A stretch of 64,000 nucleotides of DNA from Thiodiazotropha sp040506975 (GCA_965211775.1 OZ242974.1:806001-870000); one strand, 5' to 3'. Counted from the stretch's first letter, positions 25,907 through 35,144 are shown. The notes: a model not told the origin generated them from the sequence alone. Translations and numbers: made by a program.

Positions 25907-27696
25907 TGTGGAACCTCTCGCTTATCGATCGATCAGTCAAAGACATCGCCTTTGAACGCGGACGTATTATGTTCGAGATGGTCAGGCTTACCAAGATCAA
26001 TCCGATCTTGATGGCCAATGATCCTGCCGTTTTCAAGAAACAGGTTATGGAGGATATCCACTACAGAGCAGTGTCGGCACAGCCGGTGAATCCGGAAAAT
26101 ATGGCAGAAGCCTGGGAGATGGAAGCGCTTTCCCAGCTTGAGAATGGGGCCGGGTATGTGTTTCAGCCGTTCCTGGACCAGGCGCAGGGATATTTCAGGT
26201 ATATCGGCCCGGTATTCATGCAGGAGCAGTGTATCCAGTGTCATGGTTACGAGGGCAAAAAAGTAGGTGATTTGCGTGGCGGCATCAGCGTCAAGGTGAT
26301 GGCGCAACCGATTATGGATTCGCAATTTCAGTTCAAGCAGATGATGACCTTCATGCATGTGGCCGGTTTCGTGCTTATTTCCCTGACCAGCGTCTTACTG
26401 ATCCAGCAATTGCGGAACCAGTTCAACCTATTGAACCACACGAAGAATGAACTGAGGGAAAAGGAACAGTTTCTGAGTGATGTGACCAACAGCATGAGCG
26501 AAGGATTTGTGGTTATCGACCAGCAAGGGGCGGTGCGATATGCCAATCCGGAGAGTGAATGGCTGTTGGGCTGGGATGGTGTGGAAATGGAGGGACGCCA
26601 ATTTGTCGAATTGGTCTACGGAGACAAGCAGCCCACCGCTGAGGATAGCGTCAAATCGGCAATCGATATGACCCTGCAGGATGGATTGATCCGCACCGGC
26701 TTCGATGATGTATTTCTCCACAAGGAGGGCCGTCAGGTCGATGTTGCCTACTCGGTATCACCCCTGCTCAGAGAGGTGAGTGATAGCGGCGTGGTTGTAA
26801 CATTTAATGATATCTCAGAACGGAAACGCGCTGATGAGGAGCATAGAAACCTCGAGCGCCAACTGAATCAAACCCACAAGATGGAGGCGGTGGGGCAGCT
26901 GGCGGGGGGCATCGCCCATGAGATCAATACCCCGATTCAGTATATTGGCGACAACCTGAAATTCATCAAGGAATCCTACGAAGATTTGGGTTCACTGCTG
27001 AAGGACTACTCAAACCTTATGCGCAAGGCCGTTGATATACCCGGGTTGGAAGCGGAAGCGGAAGCGGAAGCGGCTAGAGTGAAGGAGACCGTTGATGAGA
27101 TCGATCTGGCCTATCTGGAGGAGGAGACAGCCAACGCCATAGAACAGTCGATCTCCGGCGTCAGCCAGGTTGCGCATATTGTGCTGGCAATGAAAGAGTT
27201 TGCCCATCCCGGCTCAAAGCAGATGGCCCTGGCCGATATGAACCGGATTGTCAGCAATGCTGTCGCGGTGTGCAAGAACGAGTGGAAATATGTGGCGGAT
27301 ACGGATTTGAAGCTTGGCGACAATCTGCCACAAGTCGAGTGTCTGGGAGGGGAGATCTCCCAGGTCGTGCTCAATTTGGTAATCAATGCGGCGCATGCCA
27401 TAGAAGCGGCCAAGCTGGAGCAGAAGGGAAAAATAACCATTACCACTACTCACGGCGAGGGTTGTGTGGAGGTAAGGGTTGCGGATTCGGGCACCGGCAT
27501 CCCCAAAGAGGTGCAGGAGTCTGTTTTCAATCCCTTCTTTACCACCAAGGGTGTCGGACGTGGCACCGGGCAGGGATTGGCGATTGCCCAGGATATCGTG
27601 ATGGGGAAACATCAGGGGGAACTGTTTTTCGAGACAGAGGAGGGGAAAGGCACCACATTCGTGATGCGCTTGCCGCTGCATAGAAACTCGGTTTGA
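25879..27696 (+). CDS. Heme-type (Tll0287-like) sensor histidine kinase
   Basis: Sensor kinase with an N-terminal DUF3365/Tll0287-like domain carrying a c-type heme site CIQCH at residues 118-122. A transmembrane helix follows at about 155-178 (VAGFVLISLTSVLLIQQL), then a PAS domain at 205-315, HisKA with the phospho-accepting His347 (GGIAHEINTPIQYI), and HATPase_c with N box NLVINAAHAIE, VADSGTGIP and GTGQGLAIAQ. Four tandem GAAGCG repeats encode an EAEAEAEA run between HisKA and HATPase. The frame opens at a TTG, but a likely N-terminal anchor lies in another frame just upstream, so the sensor domain may be mislocalised. It converges on two response-regulator genes. Confidence 0.85.
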   Translation: MVAYNHTSLMWNLSLIDRSVKDIAFERGRIMFEMVRLTKINPILMANDPAVFKKQVMEDIHYRAVSAQPVNPENMAEAWEMEALSQLENGAGYVFQPFLDQAQGYFRYIGPVFMQEQCIQCHGYEGKKVGDLRGGISVKVMAQPIMDSQFQFKQMMTFMHVAGFVLISLTSVLLIQQLRNQFNLLNHTKNELREKEQFLSDVTNSMSEGFVVIDQQGAVRYANPESEWLLGWDGVEMEGRQFVELVYGDKQPTAEDSVKSAIDMTLQDGLIRTGFDDVFLHKEGRQVDVAYSVSPLLREVSDSGVVVTFNDISERKRADEEHRNLERQLNQTHKMEAVGQLAGGIAHEINTPIQYIGDNLKFIKESYEDLGSLLKDYSNLMRKAVDIPGLEAEAEAEAARVKETVDEIDLAYLEEETANAIEQSISGVSQVAHIVLAMKEFAHPGSKQMALADMNRIVSNAVAVCKNEWKYVADTDLKLGDNLPQVECLGGEISQVVLNLVINAAHAIEAAKLEQKGKITITTTHGEGCVEVRVADSGTGIPKEVQESVFNPFFTTKGVGRGTGQGLAIAQDIVMGKHQGELFFETEEGKGTTFVMRLPLHRNSV

Positions 27697-27768
27697 GTAC
27701 CCCCATCAGAATGCCAAGGATTGAAGGATGCCGGCAGATGAACGGAGAGGTGGTGACGGCCGCTAGCG

Positions 27769-28914
27769 TCAAGTAACCTTGAACACTCTTACCGAGCCGG
27801 ATACGATCCCGCTCTCTTCTGCCGCCAATAACCGGAACAGTACCGCCTGGCTTAGTACCTGACCCTTGGCCACCAGCAGTGTGCCGGCTTGTGTCTTGAT
27901 CGGTTGGTCGAGTATCAGTCCGGGTTCCAGCTTATTGATTGGGAGCGTCATGACCTCAACCTTGCGGTTCTGAGAGCCCAGTGCCAGGGTTTCGACCAGT
28001 ATCGGGTCATAGTTTGCCGGGTTGTCCTTAAGCTCATCGATCGCTGCCTGCTCATCCATGCCTTGGCTGATCAGTTGCTCATAGGCAATGGCGACACGTA
28101 AGATCTGGCCACCGAGAATAGCCTTGTTCTGATTTGAGAGTTTTCCCTGGAATTCGATCTTTCCCACATTGTCGTTCTGTCGCTCCACCATCTCGGAAAC
28201 GACTTCCAGTCTGGGGATGTGTTTCAAGAGCCTTGCCCCCATGGCGGGATGGGATGTGTAGTGCTGGCGTTCCGCCTGACTCAACTCCTCGCCTTCAGCG
28301 ACTTTGCGTACCAGATCCTCCGGCAGGCTGATATAGCCAAGCTGGCACAGCATGGCGGCAAGGTCGTAGTGCCAGCTGTCTTCCAGGGAGAGACTGTTGA
28401 CGATGGTATGGGCATATTGTTTGATCCGTGACGAATGGCTGAAGGCGACCGGGTTGACCATGCTGAGTATATCCGCCATCAGGTCGACAGCACCTTTGAG
28501 TGTCTTATTCAGGAGTATCTTTTCCGAGGTGATCAGGCGATACTGCTGAACGGCATCGGCAATTGTCTGATAGAGCTGGTCTGTCTCCACGGGCTTGTTC
28601 AGGAAACGAAAGATATGACCGTCATTGACCGCATCAATGGCCACATCCAGGTTGGCGTTACCGGTGAGCATGATGCGTACCGTATTGGGTGAAATCGTAT
28701 GTACCTTGGAGAGAAACTCAATCCCGTTCATGTTCGGCATCTGCATATCGGAGATAACCACCGCAAATGGTCCGCCATCCTGAACGGCCTGGACCCCATC
28801 CGCGCCGCTGGTGGCGGTTTCTAGATTGAGTCGTTTACGAAATTGACGTCGGAAGGAATCGAGCAGATTGCGGTCGTCATCGACCATCAGGACCTTCTCA
28901 GGCAGCTTTTCCAT
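27769..28914 (-). CDS. Response regulator with degenerate HD-GYP-like output
   Basis: Receiver domain with Asp56 (VVISDMQMPNMNG), Thr and Lys in place, joined to an HD-type helical domain of about 250 aa resembling RpfG-like regulators. The metal-binding HD pair is missing: AAMLCQLGYISLPE occupies the position normally reading HDIGKIGIP, and no GYP motif is found. Cyclic-di-GMP hydrolysis is therefore unlikely; a binding or scaffold role is inferred. ATG 28914 is chosen over 28956 because GAGGAG precedes it. It overlaps the HDOD regulator gene by 17 bases, indicating translational coupling. Confidence 0.83.
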   Translation of the reverse strand: MEKLPEKVLMVDDDRNLLDSFRRQFRKRLNLETATSGADGVQAVQDGGPFAVVISDMQMPNMNGIEFLSKVHTISPNTVRIMLTGNANLDVAIDAVNDGHIFRFLNKPVETDQLYQTIADAVQQYRLITSEKILLNKTLKGAVDLMADILSMVNPVAFSHSSRIKQYAHTIVNSLSLEDSWHYDLAAMLCQLGYISLPEDLVRKVAEGEELSQAERQHYTSHPAMGARLLKHIPRLEVVSEMVERQNDNVGKIEFQGKLSNQNKAILGGQILRVAIAYEQLISQGMDEQAAIDELKDNPANYDPILVETLALGSQNRKVEVMTLPINKLEPGLILDQPIKTQAGTLLVAKGQVLSQAVLFRLLAAEESGIVSGSVRVFKVT

Positions 28915-30106
28915 TAAGGTGCTCCTCAGTAATGGATCTCCACTTACCAAACTCATCAGCCGTCAGCAGGGCCTCCAACCGCTCTGTAGAATAATAGTCG
29001 TTGTATCGAGTGTTTTTTAATCCGTTCACAAGCAGGTTGGCGGCGTATACCAGCAGGCAATCGGGACGCTCGCGACTCTGCTCTTCAGCTGTGTGGTGCA
29101 GGGCGACCGCCTCGACCGCACTGAAGGGAAGTCCCCACAACCCCATCAGATAGGCGCCGACGGTGGCGTGGCTACACCATAATGATTCAGATTCGACCTC
29201 ATGCAGCGGTGCATTATCCCGCGCTGCCTGTTGCACGATGCGTCGATACTCTGCGCTATTATGGGTGGCCAGGAGCAGTTTACCCAGGTCATGCATCAGG
29301 CCCGCCATCACCGGAAGCTGACGCTGTTGCTGATCCATCCCGGCTGCCTGGGAAAGGCGTTGTACCAGTCCCGAGACGAGCAAGCTGTGCTGCCACAGCT
29401 GTTCCAGGTGAAACTCCCTCGTCAGATCGGGGTCGAGTTGCGAAAAGACGCCGGCGGTCAGCGCCAGGTTGCTGACTGTCTCTATGCCCAAAAGCGTTAC
29501 GGCACGTTCAGGAGAGGCGACCTGCTGCGGCAGACCGAAGAATGCCGAGTTGACCATCTGCAGGATTTTGGCCGACATGCCGATATCCTGGGCTACGATC
29601 TTGCCGATATCCTTGACCGAGGCGGTGTCGGATTGCAGGGCTGTAATCATCTGCTGATAGGTGGAGGGTAGACTGGGCAGGGTGCCCAGGCTGCTGATCA
29701 TCTCCTCGATGGATGGATTGTTTAACAGACTTCTTAAATGAAATACCCGTTGCAGGATGTTAATCAGTTCATCGCTACTGCAAGGCTTGGCGATAAACTG
29801 GTGGGCATGATGGACAACCTCCTGTGCCGGGGTGCGCATCGCCTGCCCGGAAAACAACAGCCGCGTCGTACTCGGGTAGTGGAGTTTAATCTCTTTCAGC
29901 AGTTCACTGCCCGGCTTGCCGGCGAGCTGGGTTTCACTGACCACTATGTCAACCGCTGCCTGCTGCATGATTTCCAGAGCCTGTTGTGCATCTACGGCAT
30001 AGTGGAGTTGCCATCTATCCCTGAATTCGCGCAGGGTTCGTTTCAAGGACTGTAGCTGATTGCTATCACTGTCGACGAATAGAATTGCGTGGGTCTCTGT
30101 GTGCAT
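28898..30106 (-). CDS. Response regulator-like protein with HDOD output domain
   Basis: An N-terminal receiver-like domain of about 120 aa is followed by an HDOD domain (TLPSLPSTYQQMITAL, QDIGMSAKILQMVNSAFF, RAVTLLGIETVSNLAL and HDLGKLLL). HDOD proteins are signalling scaffolds, often in c-di-GMP or motility control. The phospho-acceptor Asp is replaced by Glu58 (IVVSETQLAG), which may mimic constant phosphorylation. ATG 30106 with AGAGGC upstream is preferred to 30151. It is co-transcribed with the HD-GYP-like regulator. Confidence 0.85.
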   Translation of the reverse strand: MHTETHAILFVDSDSNQLQSLKRTLREFRDRWQLHYAVDAQQALEIMQQAAVDIVVSETQLAGKPGSELLKEIKLHYPSTTRLLFSGQAMRTPAQEVVHHAHQFIAKPCSSDELINILQRVFHLRSLLNNPSIEEMISSLGTLPSLPSTYQQMITALQSDTASVKDIGKIVAQDIGMSAKILQMVNSAFFGLPQQVASPERAVTLLGIETVSNLALTAGVFSQLDPDLTREFHLEQLWQHSLLVSGLVQRLSQAAGMDQQQRQLPVMAGLMHDLGKLLLATHNSAEYRRIVQQAARDNAPLHEVESESLWCSHATVGAYLMGLWGLPFSAVEAVALHHTAEEQSRERPDCLLVYAANLLVNGLKNTRYNDYYSTERLEALLTADEFGKWRSITEEHLNGKAA

Positions 30107-30360
30107 GTCAGTTGCCTCTGAATGCCGCCAGGTTATAGTGCGACAGCTCATCCATGAGGCGGTGACTGATTAAGGGAATGAGCTGTGGAAATTCCCCGGC
30201 CGCTGACCTATCCCGTTCAACGATTTACGGCACAATTTAGTGACAGGCCTGTTTTATATATCGGTACGACCAAAAGGATTCTTGAGTTTGTCTTCCCAAA
30301 ATTATAATAGCTCTTTTTACCAGACTTTACAGACGCCTGGACATAACCAAGCTGAGTGTA

Positions 30361-30810
30361 TCAATCGACTGGAGAGACCTGCAATACTACACCCTGCACA
30401 CCGGAGATTCTTATCCGGGTTCCGGCGGGACAATCCTCTCCGGTGATCTTCCAGGTGGTGTCGTCCACATGGATCTTGCCCTCGCCATTGACGATGGGGT
30501 CCTGAAGGGTGAAGGTGCGGTCGAGATACTGCTCGCCCCTTCGATTGAGATGGGGCTGGTCGGTTTCGATGGGCCTGCGCTGGAGAATGGCGCGCACCAG
30601 GACAATGATCGTGACACTCAGCAAGGCAAACAGCAGTATCTGTATCTGCCAGGTGATGTCCGGTATCAGCAATAACAGCAAACCAACGGTTCCCGCCGCC
30701 AGGCCCAGCCAGAGAAGAAAGGCGCCGGGTGAGAAGACCTCGAGGATCATCAGCACCACGGCAAGTATCAGCCAGTGCCAGTAATCGAGCTGGGTGAACC
30801 ACTGCATCAA
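30361..30810 (-). CDS. NfeD family membrane protein
   Basis: A 149-aa protein with N-terminal membrane helices (WHWLILAVVLMILEVFSPGAFLLWLGLAAG and a second pair) and a C-terminal OB-fold typical of NfeD1b (GEQYLDRTFTLQDPIVNGEG, DDTTWKITGEDCPAGTRIRI). Its ATG overlaps the stop of the SPFH gene by 4 bases, the usual stomatin-NfeD operon. Partners organise membrane microdomains; direct activity is unknown. Confidence 0.9.
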   Translation of the reverse strand: MMQWFTQLDYWHWLILAVVLMILEVFSPGAFLLWLGLAAGTVGLLLLLIPDITWQIQILLFALLSVTIIVLVRAILQRRPIETDQPHLNRRGEQYLDRTFTLQDPIVNGEGKIHVDDTTWKITGEDCPAGTRIRISGVQGVVLQVSPVD

Positions 30811-31736
30811 TCCGCTCCTTTTGTCTTTGTGTCGAATGACTGCCTGGCGATTTCAGTGATTCCGGCAAGGGAACCGATCAGGCTCGACGCCTCCAGCGGC
30901 ATCATGATGACCTTCTGGTTTTCGGCCGCGGCAATCTGCTGCAGGGCTTCGGTGTATCGCTGTGCAATGAAGTAGTTGATGGCATTGACATCCCCCTTGG
31001 CGATCGCCTCGGATACCATCTCGGTCGCCCTTCCTTCCGCCTGAGCCAGTCGCTCCCGTGCTTCCGCCTCACGAAAAGCGGCCTCCTTCTCGCCCTCGGC
31101 CTCCAGGATGGCGGATTGCTTTTCACCCTCCGCCTTGAGGATGGCGGATTGGCGCATGCCCTCCGCTTCCAGGATGGCGGCGCGCTTCTCCCGCTCGGCC
31201 TTCATCTGCCTGGCCATGGCGTCGACCAGGTCCCTCGGGGGTGAGATGTCCTTGATCTCGATACGGGTCACTTTCACGCCCCAGGGTGTAGTGGCGTCGT
31301 CCACAACTGTCAGCAGTTGGGTATTGATGGTATCGCGTTGGGAGAGCAGCTGATCCAGATCCATCGAACCCATGACGGTGCGGATATTGGTCATGGTCAG
31401 GTTGAGTATGGCGCTGTAGAGGTTGTTGACCTCATAGGCCGCCTGGGAGGCATCGAGTACCTGAAAAAAGATCACCCCGTCCACCGTGACCATGGCGTTG
31501 TCCCGGGTGATGACCTCCTGCGAGGGTACATCCAGTACCTGCTCCATCATATTCATCTTTTTACCGACCTGGTCGATGACCGGTACGATGAGATTGAGCC
31601 CGGGGCGCAGGGTCTTCGTATAGCGCCCGAAACGCTCCACCGTGTACTCGTTTCCTTGCGGCACCCGCTTCGCACCGAGTACCACCAGGACGATTGCGAA
31701 CACCAGGACGACAATTACGAAGATATCCATACTCAT
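30807..31736 (-). CDS. SPFH/stomatin-like membrane protein (QmcA type)
   Basis: A 309-aa protein with one N-terminal membrane anchor and an SPFH domain (RVPQGNEYTVERFGRYTKTLRPGLN, VDGVIFFQVLDASQAAYEV). A long Ala/Glu-rich coiled coil follows with near-repeats (AEGMRQSAILKAEGEKQSAIL) and the conserved C-terminal IMMPLEASSLIGSLAGI. The family forms oligomeric rings in membrane rafts. It overlaps nfeD by 4 bases. A 100-bp divergent promoter region separates it from ttcA. Confidence 0.93.
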   Translation of the reverse strand: MSMDIFVIVVLVFAIVLVVLGAKRVPQGNEYTVERFGRYTKTLRPGLNLIVPVIDQVGKKMNMMEQVLDVPSQEVITRDNAMVTVDGVIFFQVLDASQAAYEVNNLYSAILNLTMTNIRTVMGSMDLDQLLSQRDTINTQLLTVVDDATTPWGVKVTRIEIKDISPPRDLVDAMARQMKAEREKRAAILEAEGMRQSAILKAEGEKQSAILEAEGEKEAAFREAEARERLAQAEGRATEMVSEAIAKGDVNAINYFIAQRYTEALQQIAAAENQKVIMMPLEASSLIGSLAGITEIARQSFDTKTKGAD

Positions 31737-31836
31737 GATCCTCTATAGTGCTGAGATTCCGCAAAGATGCTTGATCCGGCCAGCAAATGCAATCACCAGT
31801 ATTGGTGGCCAGCGGGCTTCATGTCAAAATGCGGGG

Positions 31837-32571
31837 ATGACCGATTATCAAAAACCACCGAAATCCCTGTTGCGCAAGGTCGGCAAGGCGATTGCCGATT
31901 TCGACATGATCCGTGAGGGGGATAGGATTCTTCTGGGTGTTTCCGGCGGCAAGGATTCCCTCTCGCTGCTGCAGATCCTCTGTCATCTGAAGCGCTATGC
32001 CCCGGTCCGCTTCGAGCTGGGGGTCATCACTGTCGACCCGCAGATCGAGGGTTTCGATCCGGCGCCGCTCAAGGCCTACTATGAAGGGCTCGGAGTGCCT
32101 TGGCACTATGCGGAGCAACCCATCATGGAAGAGGCCAGGGAGAACATGGATGGAAACTCCTTCTGTGCCTACTGTGCACGGATGAAACGCGGCATTATGT
32201 ACACCACCGGCCGTCGCGAGGGCTATAACGTGTTGGCCCTGGCGCAGCATCTGGATGATCTGGCGGAGAGCCTGTTGATGTCCATGTTTCACGAAGGGCA
32301 GCTGCGCACCATGAAGGCCCACTACCTCAACGACGCGGGAGATATCCGGATTATCCGGCCACTGGTCTACTGCCGCGAGACCCAAACAGGCGCCTTTGCC
32401 GTCGAGGCCGGTTTGCCGATCATTCCCGATAGCTGTCCCGCTTGCTTTACCGCCCCCACCCGGCGAGCATATATGAAACAGCTGCTGGCAAGGGAGGAGC
32501 GGCAGAACCGGCACCTCTTCGCCCATATGCTGCATGCCATGAAGCCATTGATGGATGAAACGCCACCATGA
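31837..32571 (+). CDS. ttcA: tRNA 2-thiocytidine synthetase family protein
   Basis: PP-loop ATPase with SGGKDS at residues 36-41. CAYC gives Cys110 and Cys113, and SCPAC gives Cys200 and Cys203, candidates for the Fe-S cluster that carries the sulfur. TtcA thiolates cytidine 32 of certain tRNAs. At 244 aa it is shorter than E. coli TtcA (311 aa), so it may belong to a short subfamily with somewhat different tRNA target. The frame is open to 31642, but ATG 31837 (MTDYQKPP) is the start that matches the family. It overlaps the CBS gene by ATGA. Confidence 0.85.
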   Translation: MTDYQKPPKSLLRKVGKAIADFDMIREGDRILLGVSGGKDSLSLLQILCHLKRYAPVRFELGVITVDPQIEGFDPAPLKAYYEGLGVPWHYAEQPIMEEARENMDGNSFCAYCARMKRGIMYTTGRREGYNVLALAQHLDDLAESLLMSMFHEGQLRTMKAHYLNDAGDIRIIRPLVYCRETQTGAFAVEAGLPIIPDSCPACFTAPTRRAYMKQLLAREERQNRHLFAHMLHAMKPLMDETPP

Positions 32572-33026
32572 AGATCAAACATATATCGATACCCACCAAG
32601 GTCGCCCGTCCGGGGATGTGTATCGGCGAGGTGATGTGGGAGTGTGTGGAGAAGGATGTCCCGGGGATACCCTATGTGGATGCCGAGGGAAAACTGAGCG
32701 GTCGGTTCTCCGTCAGGCATCTGTTTCTGCTCTGCTGTATACCCGAGGATGTGATCCACGGCGCCCATCTGCTCGGTGACGATATCGAACATCTCGATTT
32801 CCCCCACATGCGCGCGGATGAACTGATGGAGGAGGAGGTGGATGATTACATCTTCCCCGATGCAATTCAGCTGTCGTCAAATTTTCAGGCAATCAAGGCA
32901 TTGGCGATCATGGAGCAATACAATACAGAATATCTGTTTGTCACCGAGGAGGGGGAGTACCAGGGCGTGGTAACCCGGATGAGTATCGCCAGGGCGGTCG
33001 TCACCAAAGAGTGTTGCGTCGAGTAG
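32568..33026 (+). CDS. CBS-domain pair protein
   Basis: A 152-aa protein consisting of two CBS domains: KVARPGMCIGEVMWECVEKDVPGIPYVDAEGKLSGRF-like first half, and a second ending QYNTEYLFVTEEGEYQGVVTRMSIARAV. CBS pairs sense adenine nucleotides. Start overlaps ttcA by 4 bases and the permease follows after 12 bases. Control of the downstream transporter by energy state is a reasonable inference. Confidence 0.85.
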   Translation: MKIKHISIPTKVARPGMCIGEVMWECVEKDVPGIPYVDAEGKLSGRFSVRHLFLLCCIPEDVIHGAHLLGDDIEHLDFPHMRADELMEEEVDDYIFPDAIQLSSNFQAIKALAIMEQYNTEYLFVTEEGEYQGVVTRMSIARAVVTKECCVE

Positions 33027-33038
33027 ACGAGCGGGCAG

Positions 33039-34349
33039 ATGGAGACGATAACCTCGGAAATGTGGGCCTCGGCAATTGTCCTGGTGCTCTCCTATGTGTT
33101 GATCTTTTCGGAGAAAATGCACCGTACGATCGCCGCCATCCTCGGTGCGGTGGTGATGATCGGGATTGGCATGTTGATGGGGTTCTACTCCCAGGAGGCG
33201 GCCATACTGGCGGTTGACGGCAATACAATACTGCTTCTTGCCGCAATGATGATGCTGGTGGCCCTGCTACGACCGACCGGCGCCTTCGATTTCGCGGCCG
33301 TGCACATCACCCACTGGGCAAACGGCAATCCCAAGCTGCTGCTGATCTATCTCAGCCTTGCGGTGAGCGTGATCAGCATGATCCTCGATAATGTCACGAC
33401 AGTCATTGTGTTTGCACCGCTGACGGTATTGATCTGTCGTCTGCTCAAGATCAATCCGATGCCCTATCTCATGGCGGAGGCGATGCTGTCCAACATCGGC
33501 GGTGCCGCCACTCTGGTGGGCGACCCGCCGAACCTGATGATCGGCAGTGCGGCGGATATCAGTTTCAACTCCTTCCTGGTACACATGGGTTTGCCGGTGT
33601 TGGTGGTGTGGATAGGCACTGTAGGACTGATGTTGTATCTTTTCAGGAATCAGCTCAGGAGCGGGGGTGAGGATCCCAGGAAGTTGGTGGCGACACATGC
33701 GATCAAGGATGCACAGGGTCTGAAGAGAATTCTGTTCGCCCTTGGGGTTGTGGTGGTGTTGTTCTTTGTCCATCATAATCTGCATCTATTGCCGGCCTAC
33801 GCCTCGTTTATCGGTGTCAGTATCGCGCTTCTTTCAATGCGTCCCGATGTGGAGAAGTTGTTTGGTTCGGTGAATTGGTCGGTGCTGTTTTTCTTTGCCG
33901 GGCTGTTCATCATTGTCGGCGGCGTTGAGTCATCGGGATTGCTCGATCTGTTCGGCCATAAATTGGCGATGCTGGCGGAAGACCCTGCCATGCTGATGTT
34001 GACCGGGCTGCTGCTGATGTGGGTGGCGGCGATCCTGAGTGCTGTGGTCGACAATATCCCCTTTACCGTCACGATGATTCCGATCATCCTTGGGCTTGAG
34101 AGCAGCGGTGTGAATATCGCCCCTCTGTGGTGGGCCTTGGCCCTGGGAGTGGGACTGGGAGGCAACGGCACCCATCTTGGTGCTACCGCCAACATCATCG
34201 CTGTCAGCGAATCGGAAAAGAGCGGGATGCCCGAGGCCAGGATCTCCCCTGTGATATGGATGCGTACCGGTTTGCCGGTGATGTTTTTCGGTCTGTTGCT
34301 GGCCAGTTTCGTTTATTGGTTCTTTTTTGAAATCTTCACCACTGCGTAG
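33039..34349 (+). CDS. SLC13/ArsB-NhaD type permease
   Basis: Membrane transporter of the ion transporter superfamily, 436 aa with about 11 helices. The two inverted repeats carry GGAATLVGDPPNLMIG (first half) and GGNGTHLGATANIIAVS (second half), with DNVTT and DNIPFT at the hairpin entries. The substrate could be dicarboxylate, sulfate, sodium/proton or arsenite; the sequence alone does not decide. It is the third gene of the ttcA-CBS-permease operon. Confidence 0.87.
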   Translation: METITSEMWASAIVLVLSYVLIFSEKMHRTIAAILGAVVMIGIGMLMGFYSQEAAILAVDGNTILLLAAMMMLVALLRPTGAFDFAAVHITHWANGNPKLLLIYLSLAVSVISMILDNVTTVIVFAPLTVLICRLLKINPMPYLMAEAMLSNIGGAATLVGDPPNLMIGSAADISFNSFLVHMGLPVLVVWIGTVGLMLYLFRNQLRSGGEDPRKLVATHAIKDAQGLKRILFALGVVVVLFFVHHNLHLLPAYASFIGVSIALLSMRPDVEKLFGSVNWSVLFFFAGLFIIVGGVESSGLLDLFGHKLAMLAEDPAMLMLTGLLLMWVAAILSAVVDNIPFTVTMIPIILGLESSGVNIAPLWWALALGVGLGGNGTHLGATANIIAVSESEKSGMPEARISPVIWMRTGLPVMFFGLLLASFVYWFFFEIFTTA

Positions 34350-34698
34350 ATCCGGCATTCAGGATCTCACCCTCGGGGAGGGTGTTGTTGTGAAAAAGCA
34401 AGCCGCAAATAGTCGCGAATATTTTTTTAGCCCGCTAATTAAGCATTTTTTCTCCCCCGCATGGAGACGCAGGATAGGTCCTGTGTTGAGCATGTTGTAC
34501 GGTAAGTAAATAAACCTGTGCCTATTTGCAGCTTGCATTGACTGAATATCGTGAGCGGTCAGGTCAAGTCGCAATAGTGCAGTCACAGCAAATTCCCCAA
34601 TTTCCTCATCTGATTAGGGCCCGATATTTACTTGATTGTTTTGCTGGGTATTCCTATAGCTTAAAGGTGGTGAGAGACTTTTTGCGGAGATGCCGAAT
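34350..34698. other. Intergenic region with no gene
   Basis: About 350 bases, relatively AT-rich in parts. GCAAGCCGCAAAT at 34399 followed by GCGAATA resembles the repeat arms at 40141-40200. TTTATATTT-type tracts near 34625 could be promoter for the next small gene. No ORF looks real. Confidence 0.4.
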
Positions 34699-34908
34699 AT
34701 GAATATTCGAACCACCTTGGATCCTATTACCTTGCGTGACGTGACCGATATAGAGGGACATCCCTGCCTCTACGAGGGCGACGGGGATAATGGCGTTGAA
34801 ATCTATTTCGAGAGTGAGGTAACCAAGAGCATCTACCAGAATATGGCGTTGCAGGATCGTAAAATAGTCTGTGGAAACGATACGGATGACTATATCGCTG
34901 AGGGTTAG
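34699..34908 (+). CDS. Small acidic hypothetical protein
   Basis: A 69-aa acidic protein without signal or membrane segment (IRTTLDPITLRDVTDIEGHP, later CGNDTDDYIAEG). An upstream ATG at 34690 lies directly on the GGAG sequence at 34686-34689, so the ATG at 34699, nine bases downstream, is the better start. A strong terminator follows at 35089. I recognise no family. Confidence 0.55.
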   Translation: MNIRTTLDPITLRDVTDIEGHPCLYEGDGDNGVEIYFESEVTKSIYQNMALQDRKIVCGNDTDDYIAEG

Positions 34909-35088
34909 CCCTCCGTGATTCTTCGATAGCACAGTTCAGAACTGAGTGATTATTCCTCGGGGAAGAGTTAGCGAAAACTGGTTGATCTGCCTTACCTGTC
35001 AACTGTCACCTCACAGAAAATGGTTGATATCGCGTGCATGAGGCGGTGATCAGTGGTGTTGGTCGGGTCTATTCAAACAACCCGACGG

Positions 35089-35119
35089 GGGTGACGCGTC
35101 AGCGTCACCCGGTTTTTTT
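35089..35119 (+). terminator. Rho-independent terminator
   Basis: Perfect 9-bp stem GGGTGACGC / GCGTCACCC with loop GTCA, followed by GG and seven Ts. It ends plus-strand transcription after the small acidic gene and before the converging prlC. Confidence 0.88.
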
Positions 35120-35120
35120 C

Positions 35121-35144
35121 AAGGCCTGTCAAGACTGATCCAAT
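35121..35144 (+). repeat. Dispersed intergenic repeat, degenerate copy
   Basis: AAGGCCTGTCAAGACT then GATCCAAT, continuing CGGTACTGCCGGGG. It is a variant of the repeat at 3961, which also ends CCTGCCGGG. Confidence 0.5.

Noticed and set aside
31642..31836. 66-codon N-terminal extension of ttcA
   Set aside because: It overlaps the SPFH gene start and reads as non-protein-like sequence; the ATG at 31837 matches the family start.
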